Origin: Oscillospiraceae bacterium
GTDB lineage: Bacteria; Bacillota; Clostridia; Oscillospirales; SIG627
Direction of reading: 5' to 3'
Assembly: GCA_015064635.1 (NCBI GenBank)
Contig: SVRV01000016.1
Location: forward strand, 1-47,112
Length of the DNA: 47,112 nucleotides
Part shown: positions 31,979 through 39,431 of the stretch, piece after piece
Numbering within the stretch: the stretch's first letter is position 1
Layout of the letters: the number at the start of each line of letters is the position of its first letter
Notes under the pieces: generated by a model
Seen by the model: only the letters and a program-made list of their open reading frames with translations
Databases searched by the model: none
What the model was told of the DNA's origin: nothing
Made by a program: the position numbers and the translations under genes

Positions 31979-32742
31979 TACAGCGCTCCTATTCCGTCAG
32001 CAACACTTTTGATTCCAAGCCTCAGGCATTCGCTTTCGCCTGCCATCCAGAAAATGTTCATTCCGTTTTCATACCAACGCTTACACCATTCAAGGTTGTT
32101 CATGAACATTCCGACAGACATACCATGGGAGAGGCATATTTCAACAGTCTTGTTTATTTGTTCGATAAGCTTTGGGTGGTCGTATTCAAGGGGGCATCCG
32201 CACATTATAGACATATCCGACGGACCGATTATGATACCTGCAATTTCGTGAGAATACTTTGTAAGCATTTCGTCAAGATTTTCAACGCCCTTGGGTGATT
32301 CTATCTGCAGGAATATAAGACGCTTTTTGTTGAATTCGTCTATTGTGTCACCTCTGAGACAGGCAATTCCGCCAACGCCCTTCTTGCCTATGGGGAAAAA
32401 GCGCATTGATGCTATTGCAAGTTCAACCTGCTCAAGGGTTTCGGTACGGGGGACAAGTATTCCGTCACAGCCTTGGTCTATACACTTTGAGATGCAATGA
32501 TATTCGCAATCCTGAATTCTGGCTATTACGGGGAAATTGTGCTTGTTGCATTCTACGGCAAAATCACCTACGTTTTCGGGATTGAAAGCGCCGTGCTCCA
32601 TGTCGATAATCGCCATATCGGCACCGGATGTTGCATAGGCGGGTGCAAACATCGGTGACATTGCCTGACCGATGTATGTAGAAAATACTTTTTCTCTGTT
32701 TTTCAGCTTTTCAATAAGCTTTGCAGTTGAATTTGAACTCAT
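31978..32742 (-). CDS. HpcH/HpaI-family class II aldolase
   Basis: A 254-residue TIM-barrel aldolase of the 2-dehydro-3-deoxyglucarate/HpaI group. Active-site features: H50 in IIDMEHG, metal ligands E148 (LQIESPKG) and D176 (GPSDMS). These enzymes split 2-keto-3-deoxy (sugar) acids into pyruvate and an aldehyde with a divalent metal. It is the middle gene of a leftward three-gene operon, 12 bases after the glycosidase-like gene. Confidence 0.92.
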   Translation of the reverse strand: MSSNSTAKLIEKLKNREKVFSTYIGQAMSPMFAPAYATSGADMAIIDMEHGAFNPENVGDFAVECNKHNFPVIARIQDCEYHCISKCIDQGCDGILVPRTETLEQVELAIASMRFFPIGKKGVGGIACLRGDTIDEFNKKRLIFLQIESPKGVENLDEMLTKYSHEIAGIIIGPSDMSIMCGCPLEYDHPKLIEQINKTVEICLSHGMSVGMFMNNLEWCKRWYENGMNIFWMAGESECLRLGIKSVADGIGAL

Positions 32743-32754
32743 TTTATTACTCCT

Positions 32755-33744
32755 TCAGTTATAAAATTTTTCTATTGCCTCGGAAAAGAGAGCAAATGTT
32801 TCGTCAAAGTAAGGCTCGTTTTCCTTGATGGTTCTGTACCATGGAGCGGACATGTATCCGATAATCTGCTCGTCGGGAGCGTTTTCCTTGAAATACTCAA
32901 GTAAATCCAGATGATTGTATTTGCAACGGTTGTAAACCGATGCGCAGGGAACGTAGAGATACCCCTCCTTCATCAGTGGCAGTGCTACCTCACGGAATCG
33001 GACAAGAAAAGGGTCTTCTTCAACGTATTTTATGCCCATGCTTGCATATTCACCCTCGTTGTAGTATGCCACATATTCCGCACGGGATTCAATGGGAGTC
33101 CAGTGCTCACGTCTGAGGGCATTATAATTCCAAGGGGACAGTATTACCTCTTTTGGTGAAATGTGTTTCCTGAATTCATCCGGGTGGTCAAAAAGGGGAC
33201 AAGCCCATATCCATGGCATGGCTCCGGTATCGGCTACGCAGTCGATGAGAAATCTTAAATCGTGCCAGTAAAGCTCTCCCTGACGGTAGATTGCAAAGTC
33301 GTTGTTTGCCACATGCTTCTCATCCTCCTCGTCCATTCCTATGTGTATATATTCGGGATGCCCGAAAAGCTCATACACCTCGGTTATGAGGTCGCGGCAT
33401 ACCTTGTAATAGGTTGGTGTACACATCATTCTGTGATATTCGCCCATCCAGTGGGAGTGTGCGGCAGAAAAGTTAAGCTTTGGAATAACCGTAAGTCCTC
33501 TTTTTTTGCATCGCTCAAGCTCAAGGCGTAATTTTCCTCTTGACCATGCACCTTTAACTGCAATTTCGGGATGAGTGGCAAATTCCAGTCCGTCGTTTAC
33601 GTCAAGCACAATAGTGTTTATTTTTGCCCTTGGAGCATTGTCAATAATATAGTCCCAGGTTTCCTGCTGCCAGTTCAGATAGGGAACATATGCCCCTGAG
33701 TTTCCGCTGAGCCTTACAAGGAGAGACATCATTTTCTTTTTCAT
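32755..33744 (-). CDS. GH20-like glycoside hydrolase domain protein
   Basis: A 329-residue TIM-barrel protein. I start it at the ATG at 33744, which has GAGGGT upstream; a longer in-frame extension to 34041 overlaps the divergent AraC gene and is rejected. A motif HIGMDEED is like the HxGxDE catalytic pair of family 20 hexosaminidases, though the domain is shorter and only loosely related. No signal peptide is visible, so it probably acts inside the cell on an imported oligosaccharide. It is the first gene of the leftward operon with aldolase and dehydrogenase. Confidence 0.75.
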   Translation of the reverse strand: MKKKMMSLLVRLSGNSGAYVPYLNWQQETWDYIIDNAPRAKINTIVLDVNDGLEFATHPEIAVKGAWSRGKLRLELERCKKRGLTVIPKLNFSAAHSHWMGEYHRMMCTPTYYKVCRDLITEVYELFGHPEYIHIGMDEEDEKHVANNDFAIYRQGELYWHDLRFLIDCVADTGAMPWIWACPLFDHPDEFRKHISPKEVILSPWNYNALRREHWTPIESRAEYVAYYNEGEYASMGIKYVEEDPFLVRFREVALPLMKEGYLYVPCASVYNRCKYNHLDLLEYFKENAPDEQIIGYMSAPWYRTIKENEPYFDETFALFSEAIEKFYN

Positions 33745-33802
33745 TTTTTTACCCTCACTGTTTTTGTTGATTTTATTATAAATGATTTTTGGAATATTAC
33801 TA

Positions 33803-33831
33803 TTGACTTTAAGGACAAAGTGTAGTATATT
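33803..33831 (+). promoter_or_regulatory. Promoter of the first AraC gene
   Basis: TTGACT (33803-33808) and TATATT (33826-33831) with a 17-bp spacer. Transcription would start near 33838, at or just before the first possible start codon. On the other strand ATTATA (33775-33780) is a -10 for the leftward operon with no good -35, as expected if an activator is needed. Confidence 0.65.
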
Positions 33832-33855
33832 TGGGACATGAAAGAGGTGGATGCG

Positions 33856-34662
33856 TTGTATAAAAGTGTTCTTATCGGCGGAATAAACAAGGCAGTGAGA
33901 CATAGAGATTTTCCCTTGCATAAGCACTACGAGGATGAATTGTATGTTTGCTTTGGCGGAAGTGCAACGGATATTGTCGAGGGCAAAGGAAGGACAGTAA
34001 TTTCGGGTGATGTTTATGTACATAAAAAAGGCGTGACACATCGTCAGAAGGATGTGAAGGATTTTTATTGCTGCGTTTTTCAGTTTGACAGATGTGAGCT
34101 TGTGAAACGTTCACGGGAAATGGGGATAATAGATAAAGACGGCTTGGCGTCTTTGCTTGATGATGAAAACACCGACGAATTTTTTGTTGATACAAATACC
34201 GTAAGATATGCCGAGGTTATATCAGATGTTATAAAAAGCGAGCAGGACCCCGTAGTGCGTGACATAATGTTTATGAATCTGCTTTTTGTAATCTGTTCAA
34301 AGCTGAATGTAAAGACGGGTGAGAGAAATCCGGATGCGTGGGAAAATGTAGGTGAGATTGTGAGATACATAGAGAATAATTACGATAAGCCTCTGACTCT
34401 CGAGACACTTGCATCTCTTTCCCATTATTCCCGCCGTCACTTCACAAGGCTTTTCAGAGAGGTTTGCGGTGTGTCGCCCATGGAATATCTGAACAAAATA
34501 AGAATAAAAAATGCATCCGACCTGCTTGTCAAAAGCGATATGAGTATTAAACAAATATCAAGACTTTGCGGATTTGAGGATAATAATCTTTTTTCAAGGC
34601 GGTTCAAGGAGGCATATAAAATTTCTCCGTCGGATTACCGACGCAGTTGTAAAGCAAAATAA
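33856..34662 (+). CDS. AraC family regulator of the aldolase operon
   Basis: An AraC-type regulator of about 268 residues. The N-terminal cupin (about 10-90) has FPLHKHYEDELY, the sugar-sensing pocket type. Two helix-turn-helix units fill the C-terminal 100 residues (TLETLASLSHYSRRHFTRLF, then SIKQISRLCGFEDNNLFSRRFKE). I prefer the TTG at 33856, which has GAGGTGG at 5 bases. An ATG at 33838 gives six more residues but would be leaderless. It diverges from the glycosidase-aldolase-dehydrogenase operon and most likely activates it in response to a sugar or sugar acid. Confidence 0.88.
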   Translation: MYKSVLIGGINKAVRHRDFPLHKHYEDELYVCFGGSATDIVEGKGRTVISGDVYVHKKGVTHRQKDVKDFYCCVFQFDRCELVKRSREMGIIDKDGLASLLDDENTDEFFVDTNTVRYAEVISDVIKSEQDPVVRDIMFMNLLFVICSKLNVKTGERNPDAWENVGEIVRYIENNYDKPLTLETLASLSHYSRRHFTRLFREVCGVSPMEYLNKIRIKNASDLLVKSDMSIKQISRLCGFEDNNLFSRRFKEAYKISPSDYRRSCKAK

Positions 34663-34667
34663 TGAAA

Positions 34668-34702
34668 AAATCTCACCGAGGGATGTTTCCTTGGTGAGAT
34701 TT
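34668..34702 (+). terminator. Hairpin after the first AraC gene
   Basis: A 14-bp stem with one wobble (34668-34681 with 34689-34702) and a 7-nt loop, 5 bases after the stop codon. The T-run is short. Confidence 0.7.
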
Positions 34703-35048
34703 CCGGCTTTTCAAAAGGCTGTTGACAAGACCGATGTTGGTGACATTGACATTCCGAAGTATAACGATCAGGATATAAAGAACAAAAAAGGGGATGTAAA
34801 AAAAGTCCAGAGCGCCAAAAACAAGAAAAAGGTATATAAAGGTATATAAGTAAAGCGTTTTATAGTTTAAATACCGACATGTTATAAGGTAAAAACTCGA
34901 AAATCGAGTTTTAGCCAAAAAAATATATGTTTTTGGCTATGAACAAACTTCACCTCTCGACGTACCATTGTACGCCTTCGGGTTCAGTTTGTCCATTCTG
35001 AAGCTTTTTTTCCTATCCCCTTTGATTTAGCTTAGAGATTATTCGGAT
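34703..35048. other. Gene-free region with a palindrome cluster
   Basis: No convincing gene lies between the AraC terminator and the AroD-like gene. The left half is A-rich with a short AAAGGTATATA tandem near 34832-34848. The right half holds the palindromes at 34892-34992 and then the start of the 186-bp repeat at 35027. Short frames here (34673-34918 minus, 34574-34849 plus) have no family features. Confidence 0.7.
34892..34992. repeat. Cluster of four palindromes
   Basis: In order: a perfect 9-bp stem with a 3-nt loop (34892-34900/34904-34912), a perfect 9-bp stem (34913-34921/34930-34938), an outer ACAAACT/AGTTTGT pair (34943-34949/34986-34992) and, inside it, CGTAC-CATT-GTACG (34961-34974). 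It could be a terminator block for the leftward operon or a REP/MITE-like relic next to the repeated segment. Confidence 0.7.
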
Positions 35049-35212
35049 TTATATCTTCGGATATCCGTTTATTTTGATATTGTCACGAACTTGTTTTAAC
35101 TTTTTTAATACAGGCTGTGCGGCTGTGTCCATCGGACCGTGGCTTTCTACGCAGAGATACATGCAAACGCCGAGACTCGGGCCTATGTAACGAAGCAGAT
35201 CTCCACTTCCGC
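35027..35212. repeat. Right copy of the 186-bp direct repeat
   Basis: The intact-gene copy of the repeat whose left copy is at 30635-30820. It covers 22 bases downstream of the AroD-like stop codon and the last 54 codons of that gene. Confidence 0.95.
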
Positions 35213-35825
35213 TTACAAGGAATAACAGCTTTTTATCGGTGATGTCCAATATTTCCTGAATTGCGGAAATGTATTTCGGTATTTCTTTTTCACTCTCGGA
35301 GGGACATACGATTTTTATAACGTCTGCTCCGCGCTCTGCTTGTGCTTTTGCTATCATTACACATTCTTCAACAGAAATGCTCTTTGATACATGGGATGAA
35401 ATAAGTACCTCTCCGCCTCTTTTGTGTATTTCCTCTATCAGTTCTTTCTGACGGTTTACAGCATCCTCACTATCCGAGAGCTGATAGTAGGGGGCAGGTC
35501 CGAACATATCACCTATAACGTCAAGGAGAGTTGCACCGGCATCAAGAGCAAGAAGAAGGAGGTTTGCACAGTCATCGTCGGTGTAGCCCTCACTTTCTGC
35601 GTGTCTGTAGGATGTGACATAAATAGGGCGTCCCTCACAAGCCTCAAATATTCGCTTTAACTCTTCAAGTGTTCTGAATTCCTTCTTTAGTCTGCAAAGC
35701 TGTATTCCCAGCGCATCAGCTCCGTCCTTGAGTGATGCTTTTATTTTTGCAATGCATTCGTCGGGAGTTGAGCATTGAATCATTGCGGTGAGAAGAGGCT
35801 TTTCGTATTTTAAAAAAGTAGCCAT
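35049..35825 (-). CDS. Type I 3-dehydroquinate dehydratase-like protein (AroD fold)
   Basis: A 258-residue protein starting at the ATG at 35825, with AAGGAG 6 bases upstream. It has the class I aldolase barrel of type I dehydroquinate dehydratase: YVTSYRHAESEG, the His in SSHVSKS (H145) and the Schiff-base Lys in ADVIKIV (K171), very close to H143 and K170 of enteric AroD. It could act on a quinate-like or sugar-acid substrate rather than in aromatic synthesis, since it is co-transcribed with a dehydrogenase and near an AraC regulator. One base separates it from the SDR stop codon. Confidence 0.85.
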   Translation of the reverse strand: MATFLKYEKPLLTAMIQCSTPDECIAKIKASLKDGADALGIQLCRLKKEFRTLEELKRIFEACEGRPIYVTSYRHAESEGYTDDDCANLLLLALDAGATLLDVIGDMFGPAPYYQLSDSEDAVNRQKELIEEIHKRGGEVLISSHVSKSISVEECVMIAKAQAERGADVIKIVCPSESEKEIPKYISAIQEILDITDKKLLFLVSGSGDLLRYIGPSLGVCMYLCVESHGPMDTAAQPVLKKLKQVRDNIKINGYPKI

Positions 35826-35826
35826 G

Positions 35827-36582
35827 TCATCTCCTTGGCATGGCATTTCTGCCACCGTCAATCATAATATTTTCACCGTTTATAAACTGACCTTTTTCCG
35901 ATGCAATAAAGAGAATTAAGTCAATTATCTCCTGAGGCTCAGCTGCTCTGCCGAGCAATGTTTTCATATTTGCCATATCCGGACGGGTGAGCACGGGTCC
36001 GGGAGACACACATACACAGCGAACATTACAGCTGCTGCCATACTGGGCAATTGACTTTGTAAGTCCGTACATAAGCCCCGCTTTTGCTGTGGGGTAATCC
36101 ATACCGCCGGCACTGCCCTCAGCACCTGTTATTGAGCCAATGTTTACTATAAGCCCCGTGTTCTGCTTCTTCATCTGCCCGAGAACTGCATGTGCGAAAT
36201 AGAAAGGACCTTTGAGATTTACATCAAGACTCCAGTCGAATACTTCAATGGGCACCTCGGTAAAATCAAGTGAGCCGTCTACCTTTTGCATTCGTCTTCC
36301 GTAGCCACCCGCAAAATTACAAACTATATCAATTCGTCCGAATTCCTTGATTGCTTCATCTCTTACGTTGCAAACCTGTGTATAGTCTCTGACGTCGCAA
36401 GGGACGGGGAGTGCCTTTCCTTTGCCACGGGCATTTATTTCCCGTGCCTTTTCCTCAAGCACCTCAATATTAACATCGCTCATTACTACATTTCCGCCAA
36501 GCTCGGCAAAATTCTCGGCAAAGAGAAGTCCCATTCCCGAAGCCGCACCTGTGGATATAGCAACCTTACCTTCAAAATTCAT
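35827..36582 (-). CDS. Short-chain dehydrogenase/reductase (SDR)
   Basis: A 251-residue classical SDR. The coenzyme motif is TGAASGMG (about 11-18), with Asp after beta-2 (VVMSDVN) favouring NAD. Structural NFAGGYG and the catalytic Ser (IGSITGAEG) and YPTAK tetrad follow, then the VSPGPVLTRP segment. It probably oxidises a polyol, sugar or sugar acid that feeds the AroD-like enzyme. The ATG follows AAGGAAG, under the promoter at 36606-36633 and divergent from the second AraC gene. Confidence 0.92.
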   Translation of the reverse strand: MNFEGKVAISTGAASGMGLLFAENFAELGGNVVMSDVNIEVLEEKAREINARGKGKALPVPCDVRDYTQVCNVRDEAIKEFGRIDIVCNFAGGYGRRMQKVDGSLDFTEVPIEVFDWSLDVNLKGPFYFAHAVLGQMKKQNTGLIVNIGSITGAEGSAGGMDYPTAKAGLMYGLTKSIAQYGSSCNVRCVCVSPGPVLTRPDMANMKTLLGRAAEPQEIIDLILFIASEKGQFINGENIMIDGGRNAMPRR

Positions 36583-36605
36583 AAAAACACTTCCTTTCTG
36601 TTACC

Positions 36606-36633
36606 ATTATAGTACAATCCGATTCAATTTCAA
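36606..36633 (-). promoter_or_regulatory. SigA-type promoter of the SDR-AroD-like operon
   Basis: On the minus strand TTGAAA (36628-36633) and TATAAT (36606-36611) are 16 bp apart, upstream of the SDR gene. Confidence 0.75.
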
Positions 36634-36657
36634 TATCTAAAACGATATAAATTGATG

Positions 36658-36712
36658 TTTTTGATACAAATATCAAAAAATATATTGATTTATTTGATAT
36701 AAACGGTATAAT
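36658..36712 (+). promoter_or_regulatory. Second AraC promoter with TTTTTGATA palindrome
   Basis: A perfect 9-bp inverted repeat TTTTTGATA/TATCAAAAA (36658-36666 and 36671-36679) lies just upstream of TTGATT (36685-36690) and TATAAT (36707-36712), spacer 16 bp. More TTGAT copies follow. It sits midway between divergent promoters and is a likely regulator site. Confidence 0.7.
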
Positions 36713-36732
36713 CTTAAAAAGAGGTGATGAAA

Positions 36733-37491
36733 TTGAACATTTTTGACGGCATTGTTGTAACCGATATTATATCGGCATTCAATGTAAATTCAAAGGAGGG
36801 GCGTTTTGACAGTATAAAGAACAGAGCGACATACGGACTTTCGTTTTGTATTGACGGACAGATAACATATACCCATAATGGAAAAGAATATGTATCGAAT
36901 AAAAGCTGTGCTGTAATCCTGCCAAAGGGAAAAAGCTATACACTTCGAGGCGACCGAGCGGGAACTTTTCCCGTAATCAATTTTGATTGCCTTGCACCGC
37001 TTTGCGATACTCATACCGTCATTCCGATAGATGATGCAGCGCCCTTTGTTTCTGATTTTAATTTGCTTTGTGTAGCTGTACGGATAGAAAAAGACCGAGC
37101 AAAGGCTATGAGTATTTTCTACGGGATAATACATAAGCTGTCACGGGGGATATCCGATTTCGGTGTCCTCACTCCCGCACTTGATTTTGTTAAAAGTAAT
37201 TTTGCAGCCTTCGATATTTCAAATTCTGTTCTTGCGGAAAAGTGCGGAATAAGTGAAGTATATTTCAGAAGACTCTTTTTTGACAAATTCAAAATAACTC
37301 CTAAACAGTACATAATCGGGCTCAGGCTTGACAAAGCAAAACAAATTCTCTCTGGCGGTGAAATGAAAATCAGCGAAGTAGCGGAAGAATGCGGCTTTAC
37401 AAATCCGTACCACTTCACACGATTCTTCAAAGAAAAGGTCGGCATTACTCCCGGCGAATATATGCGAAAAAACAGAACTTTTTACCTTTGA
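36733..37491 (+). CDS. AraC family regulator of the SDR-AroD-like operon
   Basis: A regulator of about 252 residues with an N-terminal cupin-like domain (about 15-110) and two C-terminal helix-turn-helix units (NSVLAEKCGISEVYFRRLF and KISEVAEECGFTNPYHFTRF). The TTG at 36733 is 6 bases after GAGGTG; ATG at 36727 or GTG at 36724 are in frame but too close to that site. It diverges from the SDR-AroD-like operon and should control it. Confidence 0.88.
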   Translation: MNIFDGIVVTDIISAFNVNSKEGRFDSIKNRATYGLSFCIDGQITYTHNGKEYVSNKSCAVILPKGKSYTLRGDRAGTFPVINFDCLAPLCDTHTVIPIDDAAPFVSDFNLLCVAVRIEKDRAKAMSIFYGIIHKLSRGISDFGVLTPALDFVKSNFAAFDISNSVLAEKCGISEVYFRRLFFDKFKITPKQYIIGLRLDKAKQILSGGEMKISEVAEECGFTNPYHFTRFFKEKVGITPGEYMRKNRTFYL

Positions 37492-37546
37492 AGCTATATT
37501 TACACGTATTTTGTAAAAACAGAGTGAAGTTTTATCAAACTCGTTC

Positions 37547-37575
37547 TTGACATATTGAGATAAATGTATTAAAAT
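37547..37575 (+). promoter_or_regulatory. SigA promoter of proS
   Basis: TTGACA (37547-37552) and TAAAAT (37570-37575) with a 17-bp spacer, 38 bases upstream of the proS ATG. AAGGAG precedes the start codon. Confidence 0.85.
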
Positions 37576-37612
37576 AAAGGGACAGTTATATTTAATTAAG
37601 GAGAAAAATACA

Positions 37613-39055
37613 ATGGCAGAGAAAAATACAGGCAAAGCAGTTGCGGAGATCACTCCCCGTGACGTTGATTTTGCTCAGTGGTATACAGACGTAGTTAAAA
37701 AGACAGACCTTGTTGATTATTCAAGCGTTAAGGGATGCATGATCATTCGTCCCTACGGATACGCTATCTGGGAAAATATACAGAAGACTCTTGATGGAAT
37801 GTTCAAGGCGACAGGACACCAGAACGTTATGATGCCCATGTTTATTCCCGAGTCACTTCTCAATAAGGAGAAGGACCATGTTGAGGGATTTGCTCCCGAG
37901 GTTGCATGGGTAACACATGGCGGAAGCGAAAGACTTGCCGAAAGACTTTGTGTACGTCCCACATCCGAGACTCTTTTCTGTGAGCATTATGCAAAGATAA
38001 TTCGTTCATACCGTGACCTTCCCAAGCTTTACAACCAGTGGTGCTCGGTTGTAAGATGGGAGAAGACAACACGTCCCTTCCTCAGAAGCCGTGAGTTCCT
38101 CTGGCAGGAAGGACATACAATGCATGCTACTGCGGAGGATGCTGAAAAGGAAACACTTCAGATGCTGAATGTCTATGCAGACTTCTGCGAAAAGTATCTT
38201 GCAATCCCTGTAGTAAAGGGAAGAAAGACCGATAAGGAAAAATTCGCAGGTGCGCAGGCGACATATACAATCGAAGCACTCATGCACGACGGTAAGGCTC
38301 TTCAGTCGGGCACATCTCACAACTTCGGCGACGGATTCGCAAAAGCGTTTGATATTACATATCTTGATAAGGACAACCAGCTTAAATACTGTCATCAGAC
38401 ATCATGGGGAATGTCCACAAGAATCATCGGCGGTATCATTATGACCCACGGTGACGACAACGGACTTGTTCTTCCTCCCGCTATTGCTCCCACTCAGGTA
38501 ATAATCGTTCCCATTGCTCAGCATAAGGAAGGCGTACTTGAGGCGGCAGAAGCTGTACGTGCAAGACTTTCCGACCTTGTACGTGTAAGCGTTGATGACT
38601 CGGACAACAGCCCCGGATGGAAGTTTGCCGAATACGAAATGCGCGGCGTACCCGTAAGACTTGAGATTGGTCCCAAGGATATTGAAAACGGTCAGTGCGT
38701 ACTCGTAAGACGTGATACAGGTGCAAAGACCTTTGTTCCGCTTGAATCAATAGAGACAGCAATCCCCGAGCTTCTTGCAGATATAACAAAGACTATGTAC
38801 GAAAAGGCACTTGCAAGACGAGAGGGAATGACACACACTGCTCACAACATGGATGAGATGTGTGATATTGCCGAAAACAAGCCCGGATTTATTAAGGCTA
38901 TGTGGTGCGGCGACCTTGAATGTGAGGAGAAGCTGAAGGAAGTGGCTGATGTTACCTCCAGATGTATGCCCTTTGAAGGAGAAGCTGTCGGAGACACTTG
39001 CGTGTGCTGCGGCAAGAAAGCCACCAAGATGGTATACTGGGGCAAGGCCTATTAA
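37613..39055 (+). CDS. proS: Prolyl-tRNA synthetase, archaeal/eukaryal type
   Basis: A 480-residue class II synthetase of the ProS type 3 group. Class II motifs are present: RPYGYAIWE (motif 1 side), [23 protein letters not shown] (motif 2, split here) and [17 protein letters not shown] (motif 3). An anticodon-binding domain follows (about 285-390). The C-terminal domain has a CVCCG zinc-like cluster and ends in GKAY, with the terminal Tyr seen in this type. It lacks the editing insertion of the bacterial ProS type. Codons look those of a highly expressed gene. It charges tRNA-Pro in the cytosol. Confidence 0.95.
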   Translation: MAEKNTGKAVAEITPRDVDFAQWYTDVVKKTDLVDYSSVKGCMIIRPYGYAIWENIQKTLDGMFKATGHQNVMMPMFIPESLLNKEKDHVEGFAPEVAWVTHGGSERLAERLCVRPTSETLFCEHYAKIIRSYRDLPKLYNQWCSVVRWEKTTRPFLRSREFLWQEGHTMHATAEDAEKETLQMLNVYADFCEKYLAIPVVKGRKTDKEKFAGAQATYTIEALMHDGKALQSGTSHNFGDGFAKAFDITYLDKDNQLKYCHQTSWGMSTRIIGGIIMTHGDDNGLVLPPAIAPTQVIIVPIAQHKEGVLEAAEAVRARLSDLVRVSVDDSDNSPGWKFAEYEMRGVPVRLEIGPKDIENGQCVLVRRDTGAKTFVPLESIETAIPELLADITKTMYEKALARREGMTHTAHNMDEMCDIAENKPGFIKAMWCGDLECEEKLKEVADVTSRCMPFEGEAVGDTCVCCGKKATKMVYWGKAY

Positions 39056-39066
39056 TTTAAGAAAAA

Positions 39067-39095
39067 ATATGCCGCCGATATTATCGACGGCATAT
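39067..39095. terminator. Shared hairpin between proS and ssp
   Basis: A 14-bp stem with one mismatch (39067-39080 with 39082-39095) and a very short loop between convergent genes. The T-run is weak. Confidence 0.6.
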
Positions 39096-39112
39096 TGTTT
39101 ATCATACTTAAC

Positions 39113-39307
39113 TTACTTCTTGATAGAGTTCTCGTAGCTTTCTACCATCTTCTTAACCATCTGACCACCGATGGAGCCTGCCTGCTTTGATGTGAGGTCA
39201 CCGTTGTAACCCTGCTTGAGATTTACACCAACCTCTGCAGCTGATTCCATCTTAAATCTATTGAGAGCTTCCTTTGCTTCAGGAACGAGTGTCTTGTTAC
39301 TTGCCAT
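39113..39307 (-). CDS. Alpha/beta-type small acid-soluble spore protein
   Basis: A 64-residue SASP. It has the GPR protease cleavage region (KMESAAEVGV) and the conserved C-terminal half GYNGDLTSKQAGSIGGQMV, then KKMVE. These proteins coat spore DNA and give UV and heat resistance; they are degraded at germination. A SigG promoter is expected upstream in the spacer shared with lon but I cannot assign one. The ATG follows AAGGAG. Confidence 0.95.
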   Translation of the reverse strand: MASNKTLVPEAKEALNRFKMESAAEVGVNLKQGYNGDLTSKQAGSIGGQMVKKMVESYENSIKK

Positions 39308-39370
39308 GATATTTCTCCTTATGAAAGAATTGTTTTTTTGTTTTATTGAAACCTTGCGGCTTCGCTATTA

Positions 39371-39398
39371 TTGTGAACCGTAAAAGAAAAAATATAAC
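39371..39398 (+). promoter_or_regulatory. Possible promoter of lon
   Basis: TTGTGA (39371-39376) and TATAAC (39393-39398) with a 16-bp spacer. No CIRCE element or CtsR heptad repeat is visible nearby, so the usual heat-shock controls are not evident. Confidence 0.5.
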
Positions 39399-39431
39399 TG
39401 TTAATTTTTGTAAACACAAACAGGTGATACT

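Noticed and set aside
33745-34041. N-terminal extension of the GH20-like gene
   Set aside because: The extension runs through the divergent promoter and into the AraC gene. The ATG at 33744 has a proper ribosome binding site.
34574-34849. 91-residue plus-strand frame
   Set aside because: Its first third is the AraC gene read out of frame, and the rest is Lys-rich A-tract sequence running through a terminator hairpin.
34673-34918. 81-residue hydrophobic minus-strand frame
   Set aside because: It has no ribosome binding site and spans the AraC terminator and palindromes. The hydrophobicity comes from reading A-rich DNA backwards.
39308-39431. CIRCE or CtsR site upstream of lon
   Set aside because: I looked for the TTAGCACTC/GAGTGCTAA pair and for GGTCAAA heptads and found neither.
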